Below, piece after piece: positions 1 through 12,100 of a stretch of DNA of 64,000 nucleotides. The notes under the pieces are model-generated. The model searched no databases. It was given only the letters and a program-made list of their open reading frames with translations, and was not told the DNA's origin. The stretch lies in contig OU744448.1 of assembly GCA_916610825.1 (NCBI GenBank), positions 28,790,107 to 28,854,106 of the forward strand. The letters run 5' to 3'. Every line of letters begins with the position of its first letter. Within the stretch, counting starts at the first letter, position 1. Source of the DNA: Haliclystus octoradiatus (lineage: Eukaryota; Cnidaria; Staurozoa; Stauromedusae; Haliclystidae). Made by a program: the position numbers and the translations under genes.

Positions 1-1570
1 GATCCCAGGATACCTACTTTTTTCGGACCATGATTTCCAACAACGCATTGTAGGGTTAATTTAGGCTGAATTAAAACTGACTTTGACATTGTCTGCCCTG
101 GTTGTCAAGACAAACAATTAATTTATGTGAAAATTTATCTAAATGAAATTGGATATCAAGCGATAGAAACGCGACGCACTGTAGCATGTTGTAGCATGTT
201 GGTTTTAAGAAGCAAAACAAAATCAGTGCGCGAAATGACATTTTGTTACTATACACAAAAGAAAATTCCAAACCACAAAGTCCATTAGGTACAACTATTT
301 GCGATTATGTATCAGATGTTATGTGATTTGATTCGTTTGGTTTTGAAATGGCCGAAGGAAAATTAAGAAAAACTACATATACACGATATTCGCATTTATA
401 GGTAGGCCTGTAGATAGTCTAATGATTCTTATTCTTATTCTTAAAGGTGCACAATTTTCTATTGGTGAAGACCAGCCAATGTTCTTTACTTGCAAGCTAA
501 ATCAGAAAACACACAGGTAGGCTGCATCAATTCATTCTATAATTAATTATCTTTCCAATCACATGAACTACCAATATGGTAGCCTGCACCGCAGTAGACC
601 TGTAATTCTTTAGTGAAGGAAGTAATGCGGTCATTACAAAAAAATCAGAATGACCAATCACAGCTTAGCATGTGTGACCTTGGTTGGTGATTGGTCTATT
701 TTCTAACTAGTTAAAATGATTTGCACATTCTGGGGCACATCGTTTCAAATGTAAATTACGCCCCTTTGTCTTAAGTGGTCTATTGCATTCTGTTTATCAA
801 TTAGATGACACAACGTTGCTAGCGCATCATTTTTTTTGCTGAAATTTTACAAGGCCCATTTGTAGGTGCCGTGGACTTTATATACAGGGTTAATTCAATA
901 GAAAATACTATTTTAGACATTGAAAGATTAACCACTATAAACAGGCGGTCACCGTATAGAGGCAGCCATTATAAGAGGTTTGATTGTAGGCAGTCTTGCG
1001 TATTTAAGCAGAGAAAATCCTGCACTAGGTGTTTGACATACTGAATTCATATTACTTAAATATGTATTTAGAAAGTATTTTTCCTCTTGTTAAAAAATCT
1101 AGGATGATATAATTGCGATATTGCAATTTTGAATCCTGTTCCAATGAAAAGATTGAAAATTCAGTATCACTATATAATTCTGATATCAGGAACAATTTAA
1201 CAAACAAACAAACGTCAAATCAAAGATTAATAAATATACCATGAAATATTTATGATTACCGGTATCTAAAAATCAATAACTAAAACTATAACTACAGTAT
1301 ATCAAAAAATTGTGGGGAATACTGATATCGATATCGAGCCCTGTTGTATTGAATTTCTGGTGTATCGAACAGCATTAATTATAGTTATGATTTTCCTTTT
1401 CCTCCAACAATATAGGGAACTAAGTTTTGAATGTACAACAAGTAATAAAAATGGTTCATACCCTGACGTCCTTATGGATTCGATTACGTCACTACAATGT
1501 TTAACAGATTCAACAGCAGATACTTCATCAGGTATCTAACGTAACTCATATTGTTATGAATTTAAAGCAT
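1..1570. other. Non-coding flank, no gene recognised
   Basis: AT-rich sequence with only short open frames and no domain or splice-linked coding pattern that I can see. Around 880-975 there is a decayed stretch resembling the 'tatatacagg...' MITE ends seen again near 2650-2830. Confidence 0.6.
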
Positions 1571-1886
1571 GTATATATTGCCTTTTTAAACAACGGATTT
1601 GGATAGTACTTTGTTTTAACATTTAGCATTAACGTTCATGGACTGTTCATGAACTTCTGAACTGTTTTCGCAAGGGCTGATGGCATGAATGTAGAATTTC
1701 TTGTGGAAAGTAAAATTGTACCCTTTTTTGTTTCAAAAAGTGGGACATAAGAACCTCCAACATTCCATGTTTAAGGTCAATTTTGACGGGGAAAGACTCG
1801 CTCTGTGTAGAAACTCAACAACAACATGTAAGAATAGAAAAAGAAGTTGTATCCAAATCCGTTGTTTAAAAAATGGCGATATATAC
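1571..1886. mobile_element. MITE-like inverted-repeat element
   Basis: The ends are inverted copies: gtatatattgcc followed by a poly-T run and AAACAACGGATTTGGATA on the left, and TATCCAAATCCGTTGTTT followed by ggcgatatatac on the right. The element is about 316 bp with no coding capacity. Its right half recurs near 3310-3490. A fragment of the 'gttcatgaac' foldback family lies inside it at about 1630-1680. The family is not identified. Confidence 0.6.
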
Positions 1887-2178
1887 AGTTTGAGGATTAA
1901 TTTCTTCAAGTTCAACTATGACTTCTCTTAATACCAATGCGGGTATAGTGTTTCATTGTTCAGTCATGATTTCTCAGTATTGATTATACATTCTCTCATT
2001 TTCACGGCCGCAGATAAAATTGTCTGAAGATCGAATGTCGCGTGAAACTTGAAGTTACATGTGTGTATTAAAAATGTGTATTCTCTGAATCAATCACCAT
2101 TATTATTATTATTCATTGATCTGTCAAATGTTGGCGTTGAACACTATTTTATCTGCTATTAGATAAACGTAACTTTAT

Positions 2179-2181
<3 letters not shown>

Positions 2182-2243
<62 letters not shown>
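2182..2243. repeat. (TAA)n microsatellite
   Basis: About 20 uninterrupted trinucleotide units, followed by an A-rich degenerate tail to about 2280. Confidence 0.95.
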
Positions 2244-2245
<2 letters not shown>

Positions 2246-2650
2246 TAATAAAAAAAAATAAAAATAATAAAAAAAATAAACTTTAGAGCATTTGCTTTAA
2301 GAAAAATTTTAGCTGGGAGCAAAATAATTTTTTCTATTAGAATTGTCTAGTATATTCTCTTCATAGAATGTCAGTAAATTGAATTGTTTTTTTTATAATC
2401 GATACTTATCCAACATCATTACTCACTGACACATTTTGATAACTTATTCAATCATAGGTGCTACGCAACTCGTCGGTGTTGTTCTTAAATTCCATCAGAA
2501 TGACCAACAGCAAGAAATCCGATTAATGATTGATAATAGCATTGCAGATAGGAAAGAATCGACACGCTTTTTGGTTGTCTTACAAAAGGTATGTGTGGTT
2601 AATAAATGAACGGTCGCATTACCAATCAACAAATCGTCTTCTCAATGATA

Positions 2651-2827
2651 AAGTCAAACCTGTTATAAAGATCACCTCTATACAACGGCCACCTGTCTAT
2701 AGTGGTCACTCTTGCAATGTCTAAAATAGTATGTTCTATTGAATCAAACCTGTATATAAAGGCCACCTGTCTATAGTGGTCAATTTATCTACCTCTAGTA
2801 GCTTGCTGTTATATACAGGTTTCACTG
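2651..2827. mobile_element. Short MITE with 'caaacctgtatata' ends
   Basis: The left end reads caaacctgttataaag and the right end tatatacaggtttcactg, which are inverted copies. The interior holds two direct copies of ggccacctgtctatagtggtc (first copy diverged at its start), so the element is internally repetitive. It is non-coding. The ends resemble those of pogo/Tigger-type MITEs, but that is only a resemblance. Confidence 0.5.
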
Positions 2828-3309
2828 TAATGTGTCCAAAAATGATGGATGATATTCACTTGTTGATAATAAAAAATGATATCAATGGATGACGATTGTT
2901 TGATGCATGTGTCATCCCTGCCAAGAAAATCATCAGAGACCTTTTTGATGCCGTAGGTAGACAGGCTTCGCACCTGAAGTCCTGCTAATGAATAGTATAG
3001 ATGGTGACAATATCAGTGCATATTGTATGCGCAGTTCTGGTTGAATAATAACATGCTTGATTAATCAATTGATGAATGTTGTATGACCCGTGTTTTGTCC
3101 CTGCAAAGGGACTTGTATTAAAATGATATATCAAGGCTGTTATTGCATCAACCAAATATAATTAGTTGAATTGTAAGATAAGAAAAGTAGCTAGAAGGAT
3201 CCGGATGAACTGATAAATATTTAATGGAAAAAAGTAAAACGATTCTGACATTATTTTTGCCTGTAGCAATTAAAACTAAGAATGTAGGCCGAAAATCACG
3301 GTCAAACTC

Positions 3310-3490
3310 TCTTGTGGTAAATAAAATTGTTCCTTTTTTGGTTTCAAAAAGTGGGACACAAGAATCTCCAAAATGCCATGTTTAAGGTCAATTTTGACGG
3401 GGAAAGAGTCGCTCTGTGTAAAAATTCAACAACAACATGTACAAATAGGAAAAGTTCTATCCAAATATGTTGTTTAAAAAAGGCGACACT
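3310..3490. repeat. Second copy of right half of the 1571-1886 element
   Basis: About 170 bp aligns in direct orientation with about 1700-1875, sharing for example ttaaggtcaattttgacggg and caacaacaacatgta. No matching left inverted end is visible, so this is a truncated copy. Confidence 0.7.
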
Positions 3491-4191
3491 ACAAGTATTT
3501 AATGATAACAGTCAGAGAATCAGATTCATATTTGCTAAAAATATGACTGTCTGATTCTGTGACTACTATCATTATCTAAACTCTGCAATTTATTTATTGC
3601 GTTGAGCCCTATGTCTGATCAGTAAGACAACATTATACAATATTAGATAGGTAGTTATGGAATCATGGACACAAAATAAGTTGGATAGAGAAAGGCAACG
3701 CCATGTTTTCCTGATTTGAATATGTATTGCCTCAATCTTTTTTATTGTGAACAGGCTGTGAAAATGTTGTTTGAAACTAGATGATATCAACCAAAACCTG
3801 ATGACAATAGAAATGGCTGTTGTAAATTTAGAATCTGTCAAACATTTTGCGCAGTTTATGAATAAATGGGTAAATGTAAATTGCATATCAACACTTGTAA
3901 TAAACAATTTTTTACATTAATTCTTAATTTATAGACACTATCGCTCCAAGTGTGTTTTGATTCTATTATCTAATTAAAAATTAATAAATAATTTTAGTTA
4001 AGGTTTGAAGTATTGGTCAATTCAAGTATTGATTGTTTTAAACAATACATTGGGAATATTCTGTTGCATTTAAACATTTTACTTACCAATTCCCCCGGCC
4101 GGCATAACTATGTTACTACAAGTATGCCATATTGGATGATACTTTGAATTGACCAATGCATAAGAACTATCAGAATATGAGTTGAGATTTC

Positions 4192-4434
4192 CCTTGTGAA
4201 AAATAGTTGATTAGTTCATGAACTGTTCGTGAACTTTAAATGACCCCCATTTTCACGACTTTTTCATTGCAATTCATGAACTGTTCATAAAAAGTTCATG
4301 AATAAGCATGAAAATGTCGCTATTTAACGTTCATGAACAGTTCATGAACTTTAAATGACCCAATGTTTATCAACTTGTTCATAAAAATTGGGCCATTTAA
4401 AGTTCATGAACTTATGAACTATTTTTTCACAAGG
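4192..4434. mobile_element. Foldback MITE built from 'gttcatgaac' palindromes
   Basis: The outer ends are inverted: CCTTGTGAAAAATAGTT on the left and AACTATTTTTTCACAAGG on the right. Inside are several copies of the self-complementary gttcatgaac and of tttaaatgaccc in both orientations, so the whole element can fold into nested hairpins. Related fragments occur at about 1630-1680, 18700-18790 and 22470-22560. Confidence 0.75.
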
Positions 4435-4937
4435 TTTACAATGTAATTAAATACAATAATTAGAATAGAAATGTAAGAATGAGAAATAATGCAAATATAT
4501 TATTTGCTATAATTTGGAATATATTAAATAGAATTTAAGATTTTTATGTAACTTTTGAAAATACACTGATGTGTACAATTGTGTTAAATAGATCTGAAGT
4601 GCATTTGTTATGATGTAATGATGATAGAAATGCTTTATTATTATGTATACTTGCTCGTTAGCATAACTGATACGTTCGAATAAGTGACATGTGACGTAAT
4701 CAATTATTCAAGGATACACATTATGCTGTTTTAGTTATATTTATCTTTCAAACAGAATAGATTGAGTTGTACTAAAGTGGTTTTCAACCAAATCATGCTG
4801 TCATTTTCTGTTTTCAAAATAAGTTTAATGTAGTTAAGCTCTTTTTTCACATTTAAATGCAAACTGCCTGGCTGGTATTGCATGACTTATTAAAGAATGA
4901 ATTTAACGGTAATACAGTACAGCAAAAAATGGCACTA

Positions 4938-5110
4938 CAGTCAAACTCTGTTAATATCCCCTCTTTTAATGTCCCACCTTGCTTAATATGTCCACATAAA
5001 AATGATTTCTAGTTTCAATTCTCCATACAAACTCCCATAATCCTACCTCGCTTAATGTCCCACTTTTCATTTGTGCAAGAGGGGGATATTAAGCAAGTTC
5101 GATTGTACTG
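4938..5110. mobile_element. 173-bp MITE with CAGT ends
   Basis: The left end cagtcaaactctgttaat continues into atcccctc. The reverse complement of the right end reads cagtacaatcgaacttgc and then ttaatatccccctc, giving a diverged terminal inverted repeat of about 30 bp. It is non-coding. CAGT termini are usual in pogo-like elements, but I cannot see a clean TA duplication. Confidence 0.6.
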
Positions 5111-7154
5111 GCAAGCAGCTTATACAGTTCAGTCCTAAGTAATTGACCGCCATGTATAGATGACCTTTGTGCAGAGGTTTTCATATCATGGAAATTAAAA
5201 AATTAAATTATTTGAGATGAACATTATTGAGATGCAATCAAGGAGATACACTATTTTTAGATAAAAAAAAAACATGAAAAATTGAGCTGAGCTTTGATGT
5301 TCTTAACTTTCTATAAATGCTCTTCTTTTTTTTCAAATTATTTTTATAATTCAAAATTCTTAACACATAACAATAATAAATACTCAAAACTAAATAAATG
5401 CTACTGTATGCACAATAAACATGTGTAACTATGTGCAAGAAATTTTGCTGGAAACTATTGTAGATTAGATACAGTATTGTTCTGTACGAGACAAGAAAAT
5501 TACATGAGCAGTATTGTGACGTACTGTGCTGTTTATAATAAAGCATTGAATATAGAGTAACAAAATTCTGAGTTAAGAACAGGTTAAGAGAAAGAAAAAA
5601 ATGGGTATTGCCTATTAAAATCACTGTCATAAAATAATATACTGTTTATAACAAGGACAAATCTTTCATAAAATTTCGGAAGGGTAATTATCACGTTATT
5701 TAAAGGTCACATGTAGGTGAGGATACATTTAAAAATATCCTCCTTTCTTCATCTGCCTGTTAGCCATTGTGCCATGATAAATAAATACAGACGCATAGAT
5801 AGAATGAGATGCTATACATGTGAATCAATTTTCGGAATAAAATAACGAAGTGCCTATATGTCCGTACGTACCAATAAGAAAATTATTCTATTATTCGTCC
5901 GTACGGACCAATAACAGGGATTTTTTTCGTTATTCGTCCGCATGGATCCTTGGGGATTAGCTAATAATTGCTTGATCTACATGATCAGACCTAGCTAAAT
6001 AAACTTGCACACATTTTTTAGAAGATACTAACTATATGTACTGATTCTTCAAAAATGTTAAAAAAAACTTCACTGCACTACTGCGAAAGTATTAAAGAAT
6101 CCGTAATTGTAGTTCAATCAAATGTTCATAATTTTTTTTGAGATTCTTGCCTATTTATTTGTAGCTATAAATGTTCTTAGAAACTTTTGGTACGAAAACA
6201 CCATGAAATTTAAGAAATACGTGTCATGTTTCTTGTCATATTTGAGCCTATGAAATTTCTCAAATGCACGACGAAATCTAAAATAAAATTATTTTCGTTA
6301 TTGATTCATCATAGAATTGCGTTTGAAATTTTACTGACACATTTCACACGTCTGCTTGCTTATCTCAACAACAACAGTTTGCATCTTGCGACACAATGGA
6401 TCACCTTGAGAGGAGGAAGACCTACAAAAAAGCTTTTAAAAATTATCAGTTTTGTCTTACTTATACAACAAACAAAAAAAGAGGAAATCAGCTGATTGGA
6501 GGAACTCTTTCACGCAACGCTAGTATGATTTATACATATAGAAATTAACGCATGTATTTGTTTGGAAATGTTTCAACATTTCCGCCTCCAACCGCAACAA
6601 ATATGTCTCCAACCGTAACAATAACTTGCATTCAAAATTGATGTGAGTATTAAAAATCAAATAATAATACAAAATATAGTAGAGACAAAAATCAAATACT
6701 AGCCAATGTTGATAGTTGAATATTTCTCTTCATTTAATTGAAAGAACAAAACAACGCTCAATTTTGAGCACTTTTGAGATTTCACAATACAGCAGTGATG
6801 AAATAGTTGTTTGATTGAATACTACGTCAGAAATTCTATAACAAAGCGCACTGAAGTGTCCCAATAATTCAACCGTAGCGGGATCGTGCCATTTTGAAAT
6901 AGTCAAAGTCCAACTTTGTTAACACGAGGAGACTCTCCACACGCGACTTTGACACCTTTTCAGACAGCGATGAAAAACTTTGTACAATTCATGTGAAATA
7001 GGCTGACTTTGTATCGTTGATTACGGAAACTATCACTATAAATAATGAAATTATCTAATATAGTTTATAGGGTAATGACAAAATTAATTACGATTTGAGT
7101 ATAGAGTCCAACAGAAAATACAATATTATGTTGCATATTATAGGTTGAATAAAT
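5111..7154. other. Intergenic, no gene recognised
   Basis: AT-rich with no convincing coding pattern. It includes a near-perfect 24-bp palindrome at 5891-5914 with core GTCCGTACGGAC, and two partial copies of that core nearby (about 5868-5876 and 5935-5945). Confidence 0.55.
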
Positions 7155-7967
7155 TTAAACAGACTTGTCCTTCTTCGAGTTGCGTTTGCTAAGGTAGGAT
7201 TTAATATAAAAACGACCAAACAATACCAACATTGTGCACATATAGACAACTAGAACAAGGTTCCATTTCCTTGGAAAGCCACATTCTCGTGTATAGCCCC
7301 AACATGCATGAATCAAAATACATATAAATTGAATAATTTGCATACGTGTAAGATATCGTTTCCACCATAAATATTTCTGTATACTTTCACCAAAAGCAGC
7401 CAACATGTAGTAAGAGTACATTAAACAATGGATAAAGCAATTGAACATTGATGCAAAATAAACTCCACCAGGAATGAATTTAAACGAAAGGTATTCTAAC
7501 ATCAGAACAGTTGAATGATGATAAACATGTAATAAACTGATTTGTTGATCTTTCTTACGTAAAATAAAGAAAAAGGTATCCCAAAATTCGATAATTTTGG
7601 AGAAGAAATACCACCATGAAACTCTGATTCTTCTCATCGTTGGCTCAGAATGATCATTTGGGTCGATAGGTTGGCAAAGTAGGTCATATTTTGGGTTCAA
7701 AACAGTAGAAACAAAAAATTCATACATCATCCAGAACGACAGTGAAACCAAAAAGAAATCATATGCAACCAAAGTTTTTCTCAACATAAATGGTTCTCTA
7801 TTTTTCATAATCTTTGGTCCAAAGTACAAAACTGTGAAATAAATAGCCACTAGTACAGCAACATAAATTGGATCTTTTATTAAAAACCAATCGTTAATAC
7901 GTGTATCTCCACTAAGTTTGAATTCATCGTAAGTTTGAGTGAAGTTTTTCCATAATGCTGTAGCCAT
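7155..7967 (-). CDS. ELOVL-type very-long-chain fatty acid elongase
   Basis: Complete intronless frame of 270 aa. It should catalyse the condensing (3-ketoacyl-CoA synthase) step of fatty-acid elongation in the ER membrane. The catalytic histidine box HVYHH is at residues 147-151, preceded by FILRKKDQQISLL. NCFIHCLMYSYY (176-187) and LWWKRYLTRMQIIQF are further family signatures. Several hydrophobic membrane segments are evident, and the tail KKDKSV fits a KXKXX ER-retrieval signal. I chose the start at 7967 (MATALWKNF) because it fits ELOVL N-termini; an in-frame ATG at 7991 adds only MEIYILIK. The sequence is closest to the ELOVL1/4/7 group, so saturated or polyunsaturated very-long-chain acyl-CoA is the probable substrate. 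Lack of introns could mean an ancient retroposition or lineage-specific intron loss. The frame is intact, so it is not an obvious pseudogene. Confidence 0.96.
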   Translation of the reverse strand: MATALWKNFTQTYDEFKLSGDTRINDWFLIKDPIYVAVLVAIYFTVLYFGPKIMKNREPFMLRKTLVAYDFFLVSLSFWMMYEFFVSTVLNPKYDLLCQPIDPNDHSEPTMRRIRVSWWYFFSKIIEFWDTFFFILRKKDQQISLLHVYHHSTVLMLEYLSFKFIPGGVYFASMFNCFIHCLMYSYYMLAAFGESIQKYLWWKRYLTRMQIIQFICILIHACWGYTRECGFPRKWNLVLVVYMCTMLVLFGRFYIKSYLSKRNSKKDKSV

Positions 7968-8891
7968 TTTGATAAGTATATAAATTTCCAATCAACTTTC
8001 GATTGAGGAATCAGCCGCTACGGATCAGACCACTTTTGCTCAACCACTGAAAAGACTGAACTGCAGGCTGGAAAATTGGAACAGTGAGTGATTCAAACGC
8101 CCCTTAGCAGAAACATGCGTTTCATTTTATCCAGGGCGTTGCGCAATAGCAAGATAGTATCAAAGTCCATTAATGTGAAAGCGCGGCTCACAAACCATGA
8201 AAACGCGACCAGTCTGAACACAATGCTTTTCATCCAACACGTGATCACTATAGGAAGTTTGCTGGCAAAATTGTTTTTTACTGGGAGCTTTGACCAGTCC
8301 AAATAGCTGCACTGTCTGCACACATCTCCCACAAATATGTTTCTTGGGAAACTATAGAAATAGCATTTCAAATATAACGAAACTACCGTTATCAAATGAA
8401 GTTTTAGTTTATAATGAATTATTTTTTATTAGTGCAGTCGTGCAGTGAAATTGCACAAACTTATCTTTTCCGAAATCAATCGGTCAAAGATCACCATGTG
8501 TTCCAAAGGTCCAAATACATCAACAGGGGCGGCACCAGAGGGGGTTGGGGCTACACCATGTCGGGGATGCTCAGCCGCCTCGTCTTAGTAAATGTTATTG
8601 ACTAAATCGGTAAAATTTTAAATACACTTTTTCGAATATTTTCTATATATAGCTCCCTCTTTTGGGAAGTTAGCTCATACATTGCAAATGGTACTGGAAA
8701 GTCTGTCAGTTCTCAATCAAAATCTCTTTCCACATTCAACGCATCCATCCATCGATCATGGCTTCAATAAGTTATATTCCCTCTCAGAAATAAAGAAGCA
8801 AGGAAGTAATGGGATAGATTGAAAGCCACCAAAGAGAAAAATCATTCAATTTTAATAGACGATGACATTGACAATGACATAGATATAGCTG

Positions 8892-8981
8892 TTTCGCGCA
8901 AAAAAAACTAAAAAGAATTTCAGTGAACAAAAATAGCATCCTGTAGTCGCAAAAAGTGTTCAACCAATCAGCGCGCGAAAT
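8892..8981 (+). promoter_or_regulatory. Candidate E2F sites and CCAAT box upstream of the zinc-finger gene
   Basis: TTTCGCGC occurs at 8892-8899 on the + strand. CCAATCAGCGCGCGAAA at about 8963-8980 combines a CCAAT box with TTTCGCGC on the - strand. These sit 140-230 bp upstream of the presumed start at 9122, in a stretch otherwise poor in CpG. The match to the E2F consensus is seen; S-phase regulation is inference. Confidence 0.4.
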
Positions 8982-9121
8982 TAAAATTATTCCTAGTTCT
9001 CAGTTCCTGATAGATAGACCACGCGACATCGAACATCTGCGTCCATTTTGTGTTTTTACCAAGCTCAGTTTCAAATTTTTTAAGAGGAGTATTTTGGCTG
9101 GAAAAGATCAACTTAATAACT

Positions 9122-12100
9122 ATGAATTCAAGAGGATTTGACCGCGGAGGATCGGGATTTGACGGAGTCACACCTAGAAGGGATGAAAGTAATAATTATT
9201 ATAGGGATGTGCATGATGCTGACTTTTATGAATATCAAAGAAGAAGGAGTCCATCTCCTCGCCGAGATGACGACCGCCGGATGTTCAATGACAAGGTTAA
9301 CTTGAAACCAGTTTGTTTGCATGTCTGATTTTTTTTCATCTTCTAGGATAAATTGTTCTCATTTGTATTGTTATGCTTTGCATATTTTCCCAAAAAACTT
9401 TGAAGGTTTATATATATAACTATTTCTACCCCAAGGTAAGTCCGTCACACATTCTTAAACTGTACTATTGGAAACCTTCCAGGCATTTTGTCTGCCTATA
9501 TAGTATTCCACATCCTTCATCTGCTGTTATATTTGCTCATGCCATATGGTGATTAATGGCATTAATTATTTGTAGAACTCTATTATTCAGAAGTGCTCTA
9601 CAGTTGAGTCATGTAACAACATATCGATTGTTTCTGGCTTTCTTTCACTTCTTCGGTAGCCTGGCCTGCTGAATCTACCAGTCATCTTCGTGACATTATC
9701 CGTCCTTTCATAGTGCAAAGCAAATCCCAAAACATCACACCCAATCATCCAACTTTATCATTTATAACATTGTCGTCAGTGTGATATCAATACTGCATAA
9801 TGTCCCAATTACTGTTAACTCGATGTTTACCAATTCAATTTATATTATCTGAGCAAATTTGAGACTAAGAAACTGACCGTCTAGCTTTTTTAAAATAACA
9901 TTCCTTTTCGTGACACAACTTCGCAGAATTGTCACTAGACATGCTTTCTCACTTTTGTTGACTATTGCTTTAATGTAATATCATCTTGTTATATTGGCTA
10001 AACAGGAATCTTCATGGGACTCTCAAACAGGTCGAAATTCCAGTGGTTGGCAAGATGACAGAAGTCGCAACAGACAAGCGAGAACACCACCAAATCAAAG
10101 AGCAGGCTTATTAGGAGCTGGACCTTCCGATATGGCATCTGGTAGTCAATCAGGTTAATAAAAGTTCTTTCTTCTGTCTACTCTACTTCTGATTGGGTCA
10201 TTAATAATGCACTCTAGCAACACAGGCAAATAACATTTGTATACCATCAAACACAATCTCAGCGCTAATCTAAATATCTACGCCTCAATTTTTTTGTAAA
10301 AGCTCCTGACTTATGTGTAGCAGTCGATTCATCATGTTTCCGTGTATGCAAATGTTTGCTAAAACTCCTAATTATGATTTAGCCCAAGGCGGCCGCCTAA
10401 ACCTCCTATGGGTTAATTTGGCACTGTCTAGCAGCTTGTGTCGAATGTAAATTGTGCATGGGACTTAGGGACACATGATAGAGGTGACCTATTTGCATAT
10501 GGTACTGCCTTGGTGGAAGGTTACAAGCCTATTTATTTGTTATCTGTTTTGGATTTGTTAGTCTACCGATCACCTTGTTGGAAATTGAGGCCAGTGGCTT
10601 GATTGCTCAGATGAATTGTAATATTTCTGTTGGTGACATGTTGAATCTTTCATAAGAAAGATGAGTCATTTTTAGCTGTCACTGTAGCTTTTGGGCTTCA
10701 CAATATGTTGAAATCAATGAGCTATGACTTGTTGGAAAATTATACAGGCGTTGTTTGGTAATATTTTACCTGTAGACAACAGTAAACCTGTAGACTCTAT
10801 GATAAGTGAGTCAATGGCGCCGATAACGATTCGATGGACTGTTTGTCAGAAAAAACGTTGGCAAGATTTTCAGCTGATCAAACTTCAGGATTTTTAAATG
10901 TCCTTGGTTGGTGACAGAAGTCATTAATCACGGCTGGCATATCACTTTGTACCGTTTTGGTCAGATTTATCATCACTTCTAGCTATCAGATGCGTACACT
11001 TGCATTTATCAATCTCGTAATCTTGAGTAGATGAGCCTAGTTTTAAGATAACTATAACTCATTTTTCAGATTTGAAAGTAAAAATCAGAAAGGAGTATTC
11101 CTCGACTTCCATGAGTTTGAAATGTATCAATTGCAAGAAAATGCAACATTATGTAGATGCTGCTGTCACATTTAAGAATGTGCTGTTGCCTGTATCACCT
11201 TAAATAGTGAAAAACGCCACTGATTACATTTACAGTATGATACAACTGCATTTCACTCTCTCATGTATTGGGAAATATTGTTTCTACATTGACATTCACA
11301 TCAATCTCAGTAGGCTGTAGTCCACAAGCAAAATGTTGACACATCAGATTTGATTGCTGTCATTATAATCTTCTGTTGTTACCAATATTGCCTGTGTTGC
11401 TGTGTGCATGTGACCACATTGAATTTGCTTTAAATCAATTTTGGTAAAACTTCGCATCGACCTGCGTTAAAACATCTTCTTACATTGTTATCATCATTAT
11501 TCTTGTGTGCTTGCTGGTCAAGGCTCTTTCTGCCTCTTTTAATTGTGTTTCAGCTTGCTTTAATTTAAACTGTATTTCTCACCTCTCGACAAAATCTTTT
11601 TCTTCACCTTATTTTCTTTATCTCCTTTTGTTGTTAGTCAGTTGCTGTATCAACACTGGATAAATAATGATATATTTTTGAGACATGGTATTTCTTAATA
11701 GGTGTTGGTAATCAAGTACTAGCTGCTGCGCTACAAGCTCAACAAACTCAGGCATGGCTTGCTGCACTTCAAGCCAATCAAATGAGATTAAACAACAGAG
11801 ATAGTTCATCTGGTGGTGGTAACTTCAACAACCGCAATAATCAGGTAATTAACAGTGTCCAGCTAATATATGTTTATGCGATATGGAATGGGTAAGAAGG
11901 CTGTATCGCGTTATATTAACACAAGTCGTGAGACACAAGAAAGCGTTACAAAATCACGAGCCGCTATGCGAGTGATTGTTAGCTTTTCGAGGCCATGAAT
12001 ATTCGATTATTTCGAATTTACGTTGCCATGGTAGTCCATCATCATTGAACTGTATGGCCCACGATATTAAACTGTATAGCCAAAAACTAATCTTAATAGC

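Noticed and set aside
3590..3907. 105-aa minus-strand frame
   Set aside because: Low-complexity AT-derived reading without any recognisable motif or neighbour.
5238..5630. 130-aa minus-strand frame
   Set aside because: Composition (Tyr, Phe, Leu, Ser, Asn) is what AT-rich non-coding DNA gives; no domain and no supporting context.
7968..7991. Upstream in-frame ATG giving an 8-residue N-terminal extension of the elongase
   Set aside because: The extension MEIYILIK is unlike ELOVL N-termini; the second Met gives the usual start and length.
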